Of a DNA stretch of 35,703 bases, positions 8,340 through 15,705 are shown in pieces (position 1 is the first letter of the stretch; each line of letters opens with the position of its first letter). Made by a program: the position numbers and the translations under genes. The notes under the pieces were generated by a model. The model was not told the origin of the DNA, made no database searches, and was given only the letters and a program-made list of their open reading frames with translations. Source of the DNA: an uncultured Treponema sp. GTDB taxonomy: Bacteria > Spirochaetota > Spirochaetia > Treponematales > Treponemataceae. The stretch spans positions 1-35,703 of the forward strand of contig CAMEET010000012.1 of the NCBI GenBank assembly GCA_945915085.1, written 5' to 3'.

Positions 8340-10151
8340 TTAAGCGTTTAATTTATCTAATTCTGCACGAACAAAATCAATCACTTTCTGAGCAACTTCT
8401 TCCTGAGGAACAAGTTCAGCATTTTCAGCATCGCGGATTTTGAATTCAACATTCGGCAGATTTTTGTCACCCACAACAATGCGCACTGGGAAACCAATCA
8501 GTTCTGAATCTGTAAATTTAACACCCGGACGTTCATTTCTATCATCAAGCAGAACTTCAATTCCAGCATTCGACAAAGTTTCATAAAGACTATCAGAAAC
8601 TTCTTTCATCTTATCTTTATATTGAATCGGGATAATTGCAACTTGATATGGAGCAACACTCATCGGCCATTTTATTCCTTTATCATCATGATGACCTTCA
8701 ATAATGCTTGCCAAAGTTCTGTCCACACCAATTCCATAACAGCCCATCAAAGGAGTGACAGGCTTACCGCTAACATCAAGATAAGTTACATTCATTGGTT
8801 TTGTATATTTTGCACCAAGCTTGAAAATGTGTCCAAGTTCATTACCCTTTTTCATATAGAAAGTGCCGCCACAATCAGGACATTTATCACCTTCTTTACA
8901 AGTGCGGACATCAGCTGTCATAAACGGAACAAAATCACGACCAGGTTCAACATGTTTGATGTGATAACCGTTTTCGCCAGAACCAGCAATGCAGTCGTGC
9001 ATATCAACAGTAGACAAATCTGCAAGAACTGGAATTTTAATGCCAACAGGACCTACAAAACCATGAGGCGCACCAGAATATTTGAGAACGTCTTCATCAT
9101 TTGCAAGTTCAGCTCCACTTGCTTTCAAAGCTGATGCAAGTTTTGCTTCGTTTACATCCAAATCACCACGAATCAGAACGCAAAAATATGTTTCTGGAAT
9201 ATAAGATTCGCCACCTTCTGTAACTTTTTGAGCATTTTTGTAAAATTCGTTTGCACACAAATCAATAGCACAGTTGTAAACTTTATAAATTAACGCTTTC
9301 AAGAAAGTTGTAGACTTTGCATTGAAAAACTTTTCCATATCGGCAATTGAAAATACATTTGGTGTCGCAACCTTTTCGATTGGAAGGTCAGTTTTTTTCT
9401 GAGCGTTTCCTTCGCTATCTAAAGGGATTTCTTTTGCACAGGAAGCTTTTTCTACGTTAGCAGCATAAGAACAGTTAGGACACAAAAGCAAAGTATCATC
9501 GCCAACTTCACTTTCTACCATAAATTCTTCAGAACCAGAACCGCCCATTGCCCCAGTATCTGCTTTTACAGAAATTGTTGAAAGTCCCATTCGCTTAAAA
9601 ATACGTCTGTAGGCTTTTGCAACATTTTCGTAAGATTCGTTTAAATCATTTTCATCTTTATCAAAAGAATATGCGTCCATCATTATGAATTCACGACCGC
9701 GCATCACCCCATATCGAGGACGAATTTCATCACGATATTTTGTATTTATCTGATAAAGTGTAAAAGGCAACTGTTTATAAGATGAAAGACCTTCTTTTAC
9801 GATGTAAGTAAATGCTTCTTCTGCGGTAGGCGAAACAACCATATCCTGCCCCTGTCGGTTCTGAGCGGTAAGCATTTCGCCAGACATTTTATCCCAACGA
9901 CCAGATTCTTTCCATAAATCACCGGGCTGAATCACAGTAGGTTTAATTTCCAAAAGACCAGCTCTATCCAATTCTTCGCGAATGATTTTCTGCACTTTTG
10001 ACAATGAACGGTAGCCAAGCGGCATATAAGCATAAAGACCGTTTCCCAACTTTCTGATTAAACCAGAGCGCATCATCAATTGATGGCTTGCAATAACAGC
10101 GTCATTTGGCGCTTCTCTAAGTGTTGAAATAATTGTTTTTGTAGCTTTCAT
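8340..10151 (-). CDS. proS: Prolyl-tRNA synthetase, bacterial type with editing domain
   Basis: A 603-residue class II synthetase that charges tRNA-Pro. The N-terminal catalytic half shows LMMRSGLIRKLGNGLYAYMP, motif 2 YRDEIRPRYGVMRGREF, and SPTAEEAF. The middle insertion (about residues 230-400) is the editing domain of the bacterial form that removes mischarged alanine. Motif 3 is in MGCYGIGVDRTLASIIE, followed by the anticodon-binding domain (YQVAIIPIQYK to the end). The start at 10151 is preferred over an upstream in-frame ATG at 10187 because family proteins begin MKATKTIISTLREAP and because a promoter ends seven bases before it. Two Cys pairs (CPNCSYAANVEKASC, CKEGDKCPDCGG) could bind zinc. 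The secreted-protein gene follows after 30 bp. Confidence 0.97.
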   Translation of the reverse strand: MKATKTIISTLREAPNDAVIASHQLMMRSGLIRKLGNGLYAYMPLGYRSLSKVQKIIREELDRAGLLEIKPTVIQPGDLWKESGRWDKMSGEMLTAQNRQGQDMVVSPTAEEAFTYIVKEGLSSYKQLPFTLYQINTKYRDEIRPRYGVMRGREFIMMDAYSFDKDENDLNESYENVAKAYRRIFKRMGLSTISVKADTGAMGGSGSEEFMVESEVGDDTLLLCPNCSYAANVEKASCAKEIPLDSEGNAQKKTDLPIEKVATPNVFSIADMEKFFNAKSTTFLKALIYKVYNCAIDLCANEFYKNAQKVTEGGESYIPETYFCVLIRGDLDVNEAKLASALKASGAELANDEDVLKYSGAPHGFVGPVGIKIPVLADLSTVDMHDCIAGSGENGYHIKHVEPGRDFVPFMTADVRTCKEGDKCPDCGGTFYMKKGNELGHIFKLGAKYTKPMNVTYLDVSGKPVTPLMGCYGIGVDRTLASIIEGHHDDKGIKWPMSVAPYQVAIIPIQYKDKMKEVSDSLYETLSNAGIEVLLDDRNERPGVKFTDSELIGFPVRIVVGDKNLPNVEFKIRDAENAELVPQEEVAQKVIDFVRAELDKLNA

Positions 10152-10158
10152 AATGTAT

Positions 10159-10187
10159 ATTTTACTAAAATTCACGTTATGTATCAA
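10159..10187 (-). promoter_or_regulatory. Promoter of proS; predicts a leaderless transcript
   Basis: On the minus strand TTGATA (10187-10182), a 17-bp spacer and TAAAAT (10164-10159) are followed by seven bases and the ATG at 10151. No Shine-Dalgarno is present in those seven bases or just upstream. Confidence 0.6.
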
Positions 10188-10203
10188 TATAATAGAAAAT
10201 AAA

Positions 10204-10217
10204 TGAACAGATGTTCA
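10204..10217. promoter_or_regulatory. 14-bp dyad upstream of the proS promoter
   Basis: TGAACA-GA-TGTTCA is a perfect inverted repeat 17 bp upstream of the proS -35 hexamer. It could be an operator; no regulator is known for it here. Confidence 0.3.
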
Positions 10218-10237
10218 GTTTGTTTGATTATTTTATG

Positions 10238-10357
10238 CAAGGTCTGTCCCCAATTTAATACCCAATTTAATAATAAAAATCCTTAATAATCAAGGTGTGA
10301 CCCCTCTTTAATGACATATTCATTTAAAAGAGGGACAGACCTTGATGTTATTGGGAC
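10238..10357. repeat. Dispersed inverted repeat, GGTCTGTCCC family, copy 1
   Basis: CAAGGTCTGTCCC (10238-10250) and its exact complement GGGACAGACCTTG (10332-10344) face each other. A variant GGTGTGACCC (10294-10303) and a tandem CCCAATTTAATA lie between them. Related motifs occur at 17800-18006 and 27680-27776. There is no transposase gene nearby; such short palindromic families are often mobilised in trans. Confidence 0.6.
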
Positions 10358-10390
10358 TTTACCTAGAACAAGATAAACAATTTTAAACTG

Positions 10391-10526
10391 CACAGCGCAC
10401 CGAGGCTTGAACAGGCACGCAAAGCGTGAGTTGCTGGCTCGTGAGAGTTGAATTTTCTGTAGGATGTAAATTTTATGTACGGGCAGAAATACTGTCGAGC
10501 CAGCAACCGAGCGTTAGCGAGCTGTG
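10391..10526. other. Structured GC-rich intergenic element
   Basis: The 136-bp element is bounded by CACAGC/GCTGTG (10391-10396, 10521-10526). Inside, a perfect 12-bp stem GTTGCTGGCTCG/CGAGCCAGCAAC (10430-10441, 10496-10507) encloses 54 nt. A small hairpin CACGC-AAA-GCGTG is at 10416-10428. It lies in the gene-free 390 bp between proS and purD. It could be a non-coding RNA, a terminator-like fold or a miniature mobile element. Confidence 0.45.
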
Positions 10527-10577
10527 AAAGGCGACTGACTGACAGAATTTTGCTAAATTAATAAGAAAAAAATAATT

Positions 10578-11924
10578 TTATGAAAGTTTTCCGCTTTCTG
10601 CAGCTCCCGGTAAACCAATATCTTTTCTATAAAAAGCATCTTCAAATTTTACAGCTGCAATTCCCTGATATGCTTTTCCCCATGCTTCTTTGAATGTCTG
10701 CCCAAAAGCACTGCAAGCCAAAACGCGGCCACCACTTGTAAGAAGGTTATCTTTATTGCCACGTTTTCCACAGACAGCTCCTGCAATAAAGATTTTAGCA
10801 GTACTTGCTTTTAATAAATCTTCATTAACAGTAATTTCGCAACCTTTTTTATACTTTTCAGGATAACCTCCGCTCACAACAACAGGAGCAACCTGATATC
10901 CTTTTTTCCATTTGAATTCGAAATCCTTTAATTTTCCATTCAAAATGGCAGTACACATGGCTGCAAAATCAAAATCCATCAAAGGAAGCACAGCCTGAGT
11001 TTCTGGGTCTCCAAGGCGAACGTTATATTCTAGAAGTTTCGGACCTTTACTTGTAAGCATTACTCCAAAGAAAATGAAACCGCGGTAATCAAACTTTTCT
11101 TTTATCAATCCCTGCAAAGTAGGCTGCAAAATATCTGAATTAAACTGTTCCATCATTTTGTCAGAAACATCATCAAGAGGACAAATTGCACCCATTCCAC
11201 CAGTATTTGGACCTTTCGCACCATCAAGCAGACGTTTATGGTCGCGTGCTGGTAAAAATGGAATGATTGATGCACTTCCAGAAACTGCATATTCAGGAGT
11301 AACAGAAACTGCTGCCAAAACAGAAATCTCAACTCCTTCCAGATAGTCTTCAATTACAAGTTTTTTACCAGCATTTCCGACTTTTCCACCATCCATCATT
11401 TCATTTACAGCATTTACAGCCTGATCAACAGTTGCAGCAACGACAACACCTTTTCCTGCTGCAAGTCCATCTGCTTTGACAACAATTGGTGCACCATGAT
11501 TTTTTATATAATTGATAGCTTCATCTTTATTCGTAAAAGTTTCACTTGATGGACAGGCAACACCATATTTTTTCATAAAGTTTTTAGAAAGGTCTTTGCT
11601 TGCTTCCAGCTGAGCTCCAGCTTTTTTTGGACCAACACAAGGGATATTTGCATCCCAAAATGCATCGGCGATTCCTTCTGCTAAAGGATCTTCTGGTCCA
11701 ATTACAGCCATCCGACAGTTTTCATGTTTTGCGATTGCTACATAAGGATTTTCACCTTCGTTAATATAATCACATTCGGAAGGATTAATATTAATACATT
11801 TTGCTTCATTTGCAGTACCGCCGTTTCCAGGAACTGCAATCAACTTATCAACAATAGAACTTTGAGCCAATTTCCAGCAGATAGTGTGCTCACGACCACC
11901 ACTGCCCACAACAATAATATTCAT
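10578..11924 (-). CDS. purD: Phosphoribosylamine-glycine ligase (GAR synthetase)
   Basis: A 448-residue cytoplasmic ATP-grasp enzyme of purine synthesis that joins glycine to 5-phosphoribosylamine. The N-terminal domain opens MNIIVVGSGGREHTICWKLA with VPGNGGTANEA. The ATP-grasp core shows VVKADGLAAGKGVVVA, a RDHKRLLDGAKGPNTGGMGA glycine-rich loop, and LLEYNVRLGDPETQAVLP with the metal-binding Glu and Asn. The C-terminal domain follows to the end. The length is slightly over the usual 420-430. There is no Shine-Dalgarno before the ATG; a TAAAAT box ends six bases upstream. No other pur gene is adjacent, so it is expressed alone. Confidence 0.97.
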   Translation of the reverse strand: MNIIVVGSGGREHTICWKLAQSSIVDKLIAVPGNGGTANEAKCININPSECDYINEGENPYVAIAKHENCRMAVIGPEDPLAEGIADAFWDANIPCVGPKKAGAQLEASKDLSKNFMKKYGVACPSSETFTNKDEAINYIKNHGAPIVVKADGLAAGKGVVVAATVDQAVNAVNEMMDGGKVGNAGKKLVIEDYLEGVEISVLAAVSVTPEYAVSGSASIIPFLPARDHKRLLDGAKGPNTGGMGAICPLDDVSDKMMEQFNSDILQPTLQGLIKEKFDYRGFIFFGVMLTSKGPKLLEYNVRLGDPETQAVLPLMDFDFAAMCTAILNGKLKDFEFKWKKGYQVAPVVVSGGYPEKYKKGCEITVNEDLLKASTAKIFIAGAVCGKRGNKDNLLTSGGRVLACSAFGQTFKEAWGKAYQGIAAVKFEDAFYRKDIGLPGAAESGKLS

Positions 11925-11930
11925 AAAATT

Positions 11931-11936
11931 ATTTTA
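11931..11936 (-). promoter_or_regulatory. Candidate -10 box of purD; predicts a leaderless transcript
   Basis: On the minus strand TAAAAT preceded by GTG ends six bases before the ATG at 11924, and no Shine-Dalgarno is visible. No convincing -35 hexamer is seen, so the call is weaker than for proS. Confidence 0.4.
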
Positions 11937-12070
11937 CACTAAAAATCACGAAAATGGAAGTAATTCATCACAAAATGAAATGACTTTCGCATAATCCATT
12001 GAATTAAGGCACAATGCTATTAATAACTTGACTTCCCTACTTTTATGATTTGAAATAGACTGTAAATAAT

Positions 12071-12098
12071 AAGGGAGATTTCAAATGAAATCTCCCTT
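12071..12098 (-). terminator. Terminator after the poly-G-controlled lipoprotein gene
   Basis: A perfect 12-bp stem AAGGGAGATTTC/GAAATCTCCCTT with a 4-nt loop lies 48 bp downstream of the lipoprotein stop. T-rich sequence follows on both strands (TTATTATTT on minus, TATTCTTT on plus), so it could work in either direction. Confidence 0.65.
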
Positions 12099-12145
12099 TA
12101 TTCTTTAAGCTTTTTTCAATCGAATCTAAATGTAATAATTAAGAA

Positions 12146-13303
12146 TTAAAAAGATTCGCTAAACTTCATTAAATCATTATAAGAGTATTCTTTTGAAAAA
12201 CCGCCGTCCATAGAAACCTTAACCTTAAAATTATCGCTAAACAGATTGCCAAGCTTTTCAGCCATATTCTTTCTTGCTTTATTAAATTTGTCATTAATAT
12301 TTACATACTCATCACTATTATAGATTTTCTTAATTTCTTGCTGATATTCGTTTAGAATCTTTATATAACCAAGAAGAAATTCTTTATCGATTGATGCATT
12401 TAGTTCAAATGAAAGTTTTCCACCTTTACCAGATTTTGTGCAAACTACAAGAGTAACTCTTCCTTCAGAATTAAATCCGAAAGAAGCTCCACTCAAAGAG
12501 ATATCTGAATTACCACCAAATCCGCTGTTCATTTTGTAAATTTCAGAAACATCTTTATATGTTGCAGAAGCATTTGCATCCATACTGATAACTGCAGAAG
12601 CAGCCTTTATCGGTAATGTTTCACCTTCTGGAAGACCCGCCATTTTTTCTAAGTCTATTGCAGCTGCAGAAGCAAGAAGTTCAATATTTGCAGAACCAAT
12701 AGATTCATCCGAAGATTCTCCTGTCATCAATTTTACCATATCTACATTCACATCAGCTTTTGCCTTTGCATAAAGATTATTGATTTTTATCAAATCATTT
12801 ATAAGTTTTTTCTGTTCTTCAGGCAAATTAACATTTCCAACAATATTTTTTAGTTCATCAATTCCAGAGAGAGCTTCAAGTAAATCAACTACAGTAGCCT
12901 TTTCAATATTAATAGATTCATCAAAAGAAAACTTAATTTCTTTTTCAGTTCCAGATGTAATACCTGGAAGTGCTTTATTAATATTATTGATAATAGATTT
13001 AATTTTATTAGTTATATCGTCTTTACTACTTATAGTATCACCACTTGGAGAAACAAATCTTGCACTGTTGTCTTTGAGAGAACCGAATTCGGTAATGATT
13101 TCAGTAATCATTTCTTTGAATTCTTCTTCATTCTGAGGTGTAGATGTTACTCCCTCCAAAGCTTTATCAAACGCATCTTTTACTTCTTGATTGTTTGATG
13201 CTGGATCAAAGCTATCAGCTGAAGACCCTTGCTGTTGACAACCAAAAAATATTAAAGAACAAAAGAAAATTCCCATAAGAAATTTTGAAACATTTTTTTT
13301 CAT
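12146..13303 (-). CDS. Lipoprotein of unknown function, possibly phase-variable
   Basis: A 385-residue lipoprotein. The start at 13303 (MKKNVSKFLMGIFFCSLIFFG) gives a proper lipoprotein signal with the lipid-carrying Cys22 followed by QQQGSS; an upstream in-frame ATG would place extra residues before it. GGGGGT is a weak ribosome site about seven bases before the ATG. The mature protein is Lys/Glu/Asn-rich and probably mostly helical, with an Ala/Ser-rich central part (SANIELLASAAAIDLEKMAG). No domain or family is recognised. It is probably exposed at the outer membrane or in the periplasm. Its promoter contains a run of nine G between the -35 and -10 boxes, so expression may switch by slippage. 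The gene is monocistronic, ended by the hairpin at 12071. Confidence 0.8.
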   Translation of the reverse strand: MKKNVSKFLMGIFFCSLIFFGCQQQGSSADSFDPASNNQEVKDAFDKALEGVTSTPQNEEEFKEMITEIITEFGSLKDNSARFVSPSGDTISSKDDITNKIKSIINNINKALPGITSGTEKEIKFSFDESINIEKATVVDLLEALSGIDELKNIVGNVNLPEEQKKLINDLIKINNLYAKAKADVNVDMVKLMTGESSDESIGSANIELLASAAAIDLEKMAGLPEGETLPIKAASAVISMDANASATYKDVSEIYKMNSGFGGNSDISLSGASFGFNSEGRVTLVVCTKSGKGGKLSFELNASIDKEFLLGYIKILNEYQQEIKKIYNSDEYVNINDKFNKARKNMAEKLGNLFSDNFKVKVSMDGGFSKEYSYNDLMKFSESF

Positions 13304-13414
13304 AAAAAATACCCCCAAAACTATAAAACTCAGAAAATTCAATTTTCAAAAAGATTTACAGTAAATCGCCAAGTCGATAAAAATTTTACGAGTAAAAAGA
13401 ACTCATAGCAATTT

Positions 13415-13444
13415 ATTATACCCCCCCCCAACATATAAAGTCAA
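13415..13444 (-). promoter_or_regulatory. Promoter with a poly-G spacer (candidate phase-variable switch)
   Basis: On the minus strand TTGACT (13444-13439) and TATAAT (13420-13415) flank an 18-bp spacer whose last nine bases are all G (13429-13421). Loss of one G would give the optimal 17 bp. Transcription would begin near 13408, giving a leader of about 105 nt to the ATG at 13303. Confidence 0.75.
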
Positions 13445-13525
13445 CTACTTTTTTTAAATTTTGTTAAATTTTTCAGACCTTATCTAAAACTTTTTTCAAT
13501 TATTTACTGCAATCTGTCTATTTTG

Positions 13526-13534
13526 TGATATAAT
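13526..13534 (+). promoter_or_regulatory. Extended -10 promoter of the phosphoesterase operon; leaderless
   Basis: TGATATAAT (hexamer 13529-13534) ends six bases before the ATG at 13541. No Shine-Dalgarno and no clear -35 hexamer are present. The promoter is divergent from the poly-G promoter. Confidence 0.55.
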
Positions 13535-13540
13535 ATATTT

Positions 13541-14149
13541 ATGAAATATTTAGTTTTCTCTGATATTCACGGCTCACAGACTTCATGTCAGAAAGTCATT
13601 TCTTTTTTTGAAAAATTTAATTGCGATAAAATCATAATTCTTGGGGATGTTCTTTATCATGGTCCTAGAAATCCCCTTCCACAGGGGCATAATCCTAAAG
13701 GTGTTATTGAAATCCTGAATTCTTATTCTGACAAAATTTTTTGCTGTCGGGGAAATTGTGATGCTGAAGTTGATCAGATGGTTTTGAATTTTCAAGTTCT
13801 ATCTGACTTTGTTCAGCTTTTTGACAGCAATCTTGAAATCTTCTGCTCTCACGGTCACATTTATGCTCCAGTTTTGCATGACGGCACGAAACCTGCTGGT
13901 TGCGAAACTGCTTCAAAAACATCAAGAATTCAATCTCCTGGTGTGTTTTTTTATGGACATACTCATGTTTCTGTTTTGGAGAAAAATCAGGCAGGAATTA
14001 CAGTTTGTAATCCTGGTTCAATTTCTCTTCCCAAAGGCGGGACTGAATCTGGTTTTGCTGTTTTGGAAACAAAAAACTCTGAAAATAAAAATCATAAAAT
14101 TTCACTTTATAATATAGAAGGAAAAATGCTAAAAACTTTGGAATTCTAA
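13541..14149 (+). CDS. YfcE/MJ0936-type metallophosphoesterase
   Basis: A 202-residue calcineurin-like phosphoesterase. All metal-site motifs are visible: FSDIHGS (Asp8, His10), ILGDVLYHGPR (Asp near 36), CRGNCDAEV (Asn near 72), FCSHGHIY, and FYGHTHVSVL, with the closing NPGSISLPKGG typical of the YfcE group. These enzymes hydrolyse phosphodiesters or phosphomonoesters with two metal ions, and the natural substrate is usually unknown. The length is close to the family (about 180), with a short C-terminal extension. Translation appears to start on a leaderless transcript. The flavoprotein gene follows 31 bp later on the same strand, so the three genes up to 17034 probably form one operon. Confidence 0.9.
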   Translation: MKYLVFSDIHGSQTSCQKVISFFEKFNCDKIIILGDVLYHGPRNPLPQGHNPKGVIEILNSYSDKIFCCRGNCDAEVDQMVLNFQVLSDFVQLFDSNLEIFCSHGHIYAPVLHDGTKPAGCETASKTSRIQSPGVFFYGHTHVSVLEKNQAGITVCNPGSISLPKGGTESGFAVLETKNSENKNHKISLYNIEGKMLKTLEF

Positions 14150-14180
14150 ATCGAAACTCGAAATTTAGGGGCAATTATCA

Positions 14181-15686
14181 ATGGAAAAATATGACGTTAT
14201 CGTTGTTGGAGGGGGTAACGGTGGTCTTTCTGCTGCAACTTTTGCAAGTAAATGCGGTTTAAAAACTATTTTGTTTGAAAAACACAATCTTCCCGGTGGA
14301 GCAGTTACAAGTTTTAGACGCGGTCGTTTTGAATTTGAACCATCGCTTCACGAAATGTGTGAAGTTGGTTCTGAAGAAAAACCTGGTCCTTCGCGTGTTC
14401 TTTTTGAACAGATGGGATCGGATGCAGAATTTGTCCACGAAAACAGTTGTTACCGCGTAATCTGTAATGATCCAAAAGAGAAATTTGATGTAAAACTTCC
14501 CTGCGGTATTGAAGAATTTTGTCAGGAGATTGAAAAACAAGTGCCTGGTGCAGGCGAATCTGTTCATAAGTTTTTGGATTATGAAAAACGAGCGCTTGAC
14601 GAAGCATTTAAACTTGACCATAAAGAATTCAAGTTTAAAGATATGCCAGATATTTTGAATCTGTTGCGTTTTCTTTCTTTTCCTACTGATTTTGTTTTTG
14701 ACCTTTTCAAAATTCCCAAAAAAGTTCAGCACATGATTGAGCCTTATTGGAGTTATGTTGGTGAGCCAACTTCTTCTTTAAATCCATTTATGATGGGAAT
14801 GATGGATTATTGCTATATTGTTGACGGAGCCGGTCTTCCATCAAAATTTTCACATGAATTTTCACTTTCTTTGGATAAAGTTATCAGAAATAATGGCGGA
14901 AAAATTTTTTACAATACTGAAGTTAAAAAAATTCTTGTAAAAGATCGAAAAGCATACGGTGTCGTTGCAAATGGTAAAGAATATTTTGCTGATTATATCA
15001 TCTGTAACTGTTTTCCAAACAATGTTTTTGGAAAGATGATAAATAAAAAAGAAGTTCCTTTGATTGAAACGATGAAAGCTAATGCCCGAAAACTTGCAGT
15101 TTCATTTGTAAATGTTCATTTGGGACTAAATAAAACTGTTCAAGAATTGGGAATAACTGATTATTCTACTTTTATTCTGGAAAAAGCTGATACGACAGAA
15201 CAGTTTAAACTCTGTCATGAACTTGGCGGAGCAGGTTACATTATCGCAAACGCTTTAAATACAGTCATTCCAGATTGTTCACCGCCAGGAACTTCCCATT
15301 TGAGCATAACCTGTGCTGTTTACGGTGAAAAGTGGGCTGATGTAAAACCTCAGGATTATAAAAAAACAAAACTTAAAATCGCAAAAAAAATGATTAATCT
15401 GTATGAGAAAAGTTTGGGCGTAGAAATCACACCTTACATAGAAGAAATTGAAGTTGCCACTCCTGTAACTTACAGCCGCTATCTGGGTACGCCAAACGGA
15501 ACTCCTTATGGTTATCAGAATTCAAACTGGGATGGCATTTTCCTGCGTACGATGAATCTTTTTAAGGAACGTTCCATAAAAAATCTTTTTTTCGTCGGAG
15601 CTCATGCTCAACATTCTGTAGGATACAACCAAACTTATAAATCTGGAAAAGTTGTAATTGATGAAATCATGCAAAAAAGACAATAA
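14181..15686 (+). CDS. Phytoene desaturase/retinol saturase-family FAD oxidoreductase
   Basis: A 501-residue flavoprotein. The N-terminal Rossmann motif VIVVGGGNGGLSAATFASKCG, with the acidic LFEK at the end of the second strand, binds FAD. GGAVTSFRRGRFEFEPSLHE is the next conserved block of the COG1233 group, which includes carotenoid desaturases and retinol 13,14-saturase. The C-terminal FAD element is LFFVGAHAQHSVGYNQTYKSGK. A GGGG ribosome site lies about nine bases before the ATG. It sits between the phosphoesterase and a ferredoxin-type reductase whose start is 19 bp after its stop, so the latter is a likely electron partner. No phytoene synthase or other carotenoid gene is in the window, so the substrate is not known; an unsaturated isoprenoid or lipid is a guess. 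Confidence 0.85.
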   Translation: MEKYDVIVVGGGNGGLSAATFASKCGLKTILFEKHNLPGGAVTSFRRGRFEFEPSLHEMCEVGSEEKPGPSRVLFEQMGSDAEFVHENSCYRVICNDPKEKFDVKLPCGIEEFCQEIEKQVPGAGESVHKFLDYEKRALDEAFKLDHKEFKFKDMPDILNLLRFLSFPTDFVFDLFKIPKKVQHMIEPYWSYVGEPTSSLNPFMMGMMDYCYIVDGAGLPSKFSHEFSLSLDKVIRNNGGKIFYNTEVKKILVKDRKAYGVVANGKEYFADYIICNCFPNNVFGKMINKKEVPLIETMKANARKLAVSFVNVHLGLNKTVQELGITDYSTFILEKADTTEQFKLCHELGGAGYIIANALNTVIPDCSPPGTSHLSITCAVYGEKWADVKPQDYKKTKLKIAKKMINLYEKSLGVEITPYIEEIEVATPVTYSRYLGTPNGTPYGYQNSNWDGIFLRTMNLFKERSIKNLFFVGAHAQHSVGYNQTYKSGKVVIDEIMQKRQ

Positions 15687-15705
15687 TTTTTGTACGGGGA
15701 AATAA

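Noticed and set aside
8622..9134. 170-residue plus-strand frame within proS
   Set aside because: It lies wholly antisense to a well-supported synthetase gene and has no domain or ribosome site.
14259..14732. 157-residue minus-strand frame within the flavoprotein gene
   Set aside because: Basic, Phe-rich translation typical of antisense frames; the plus-strand gene has clear FAD motifs.
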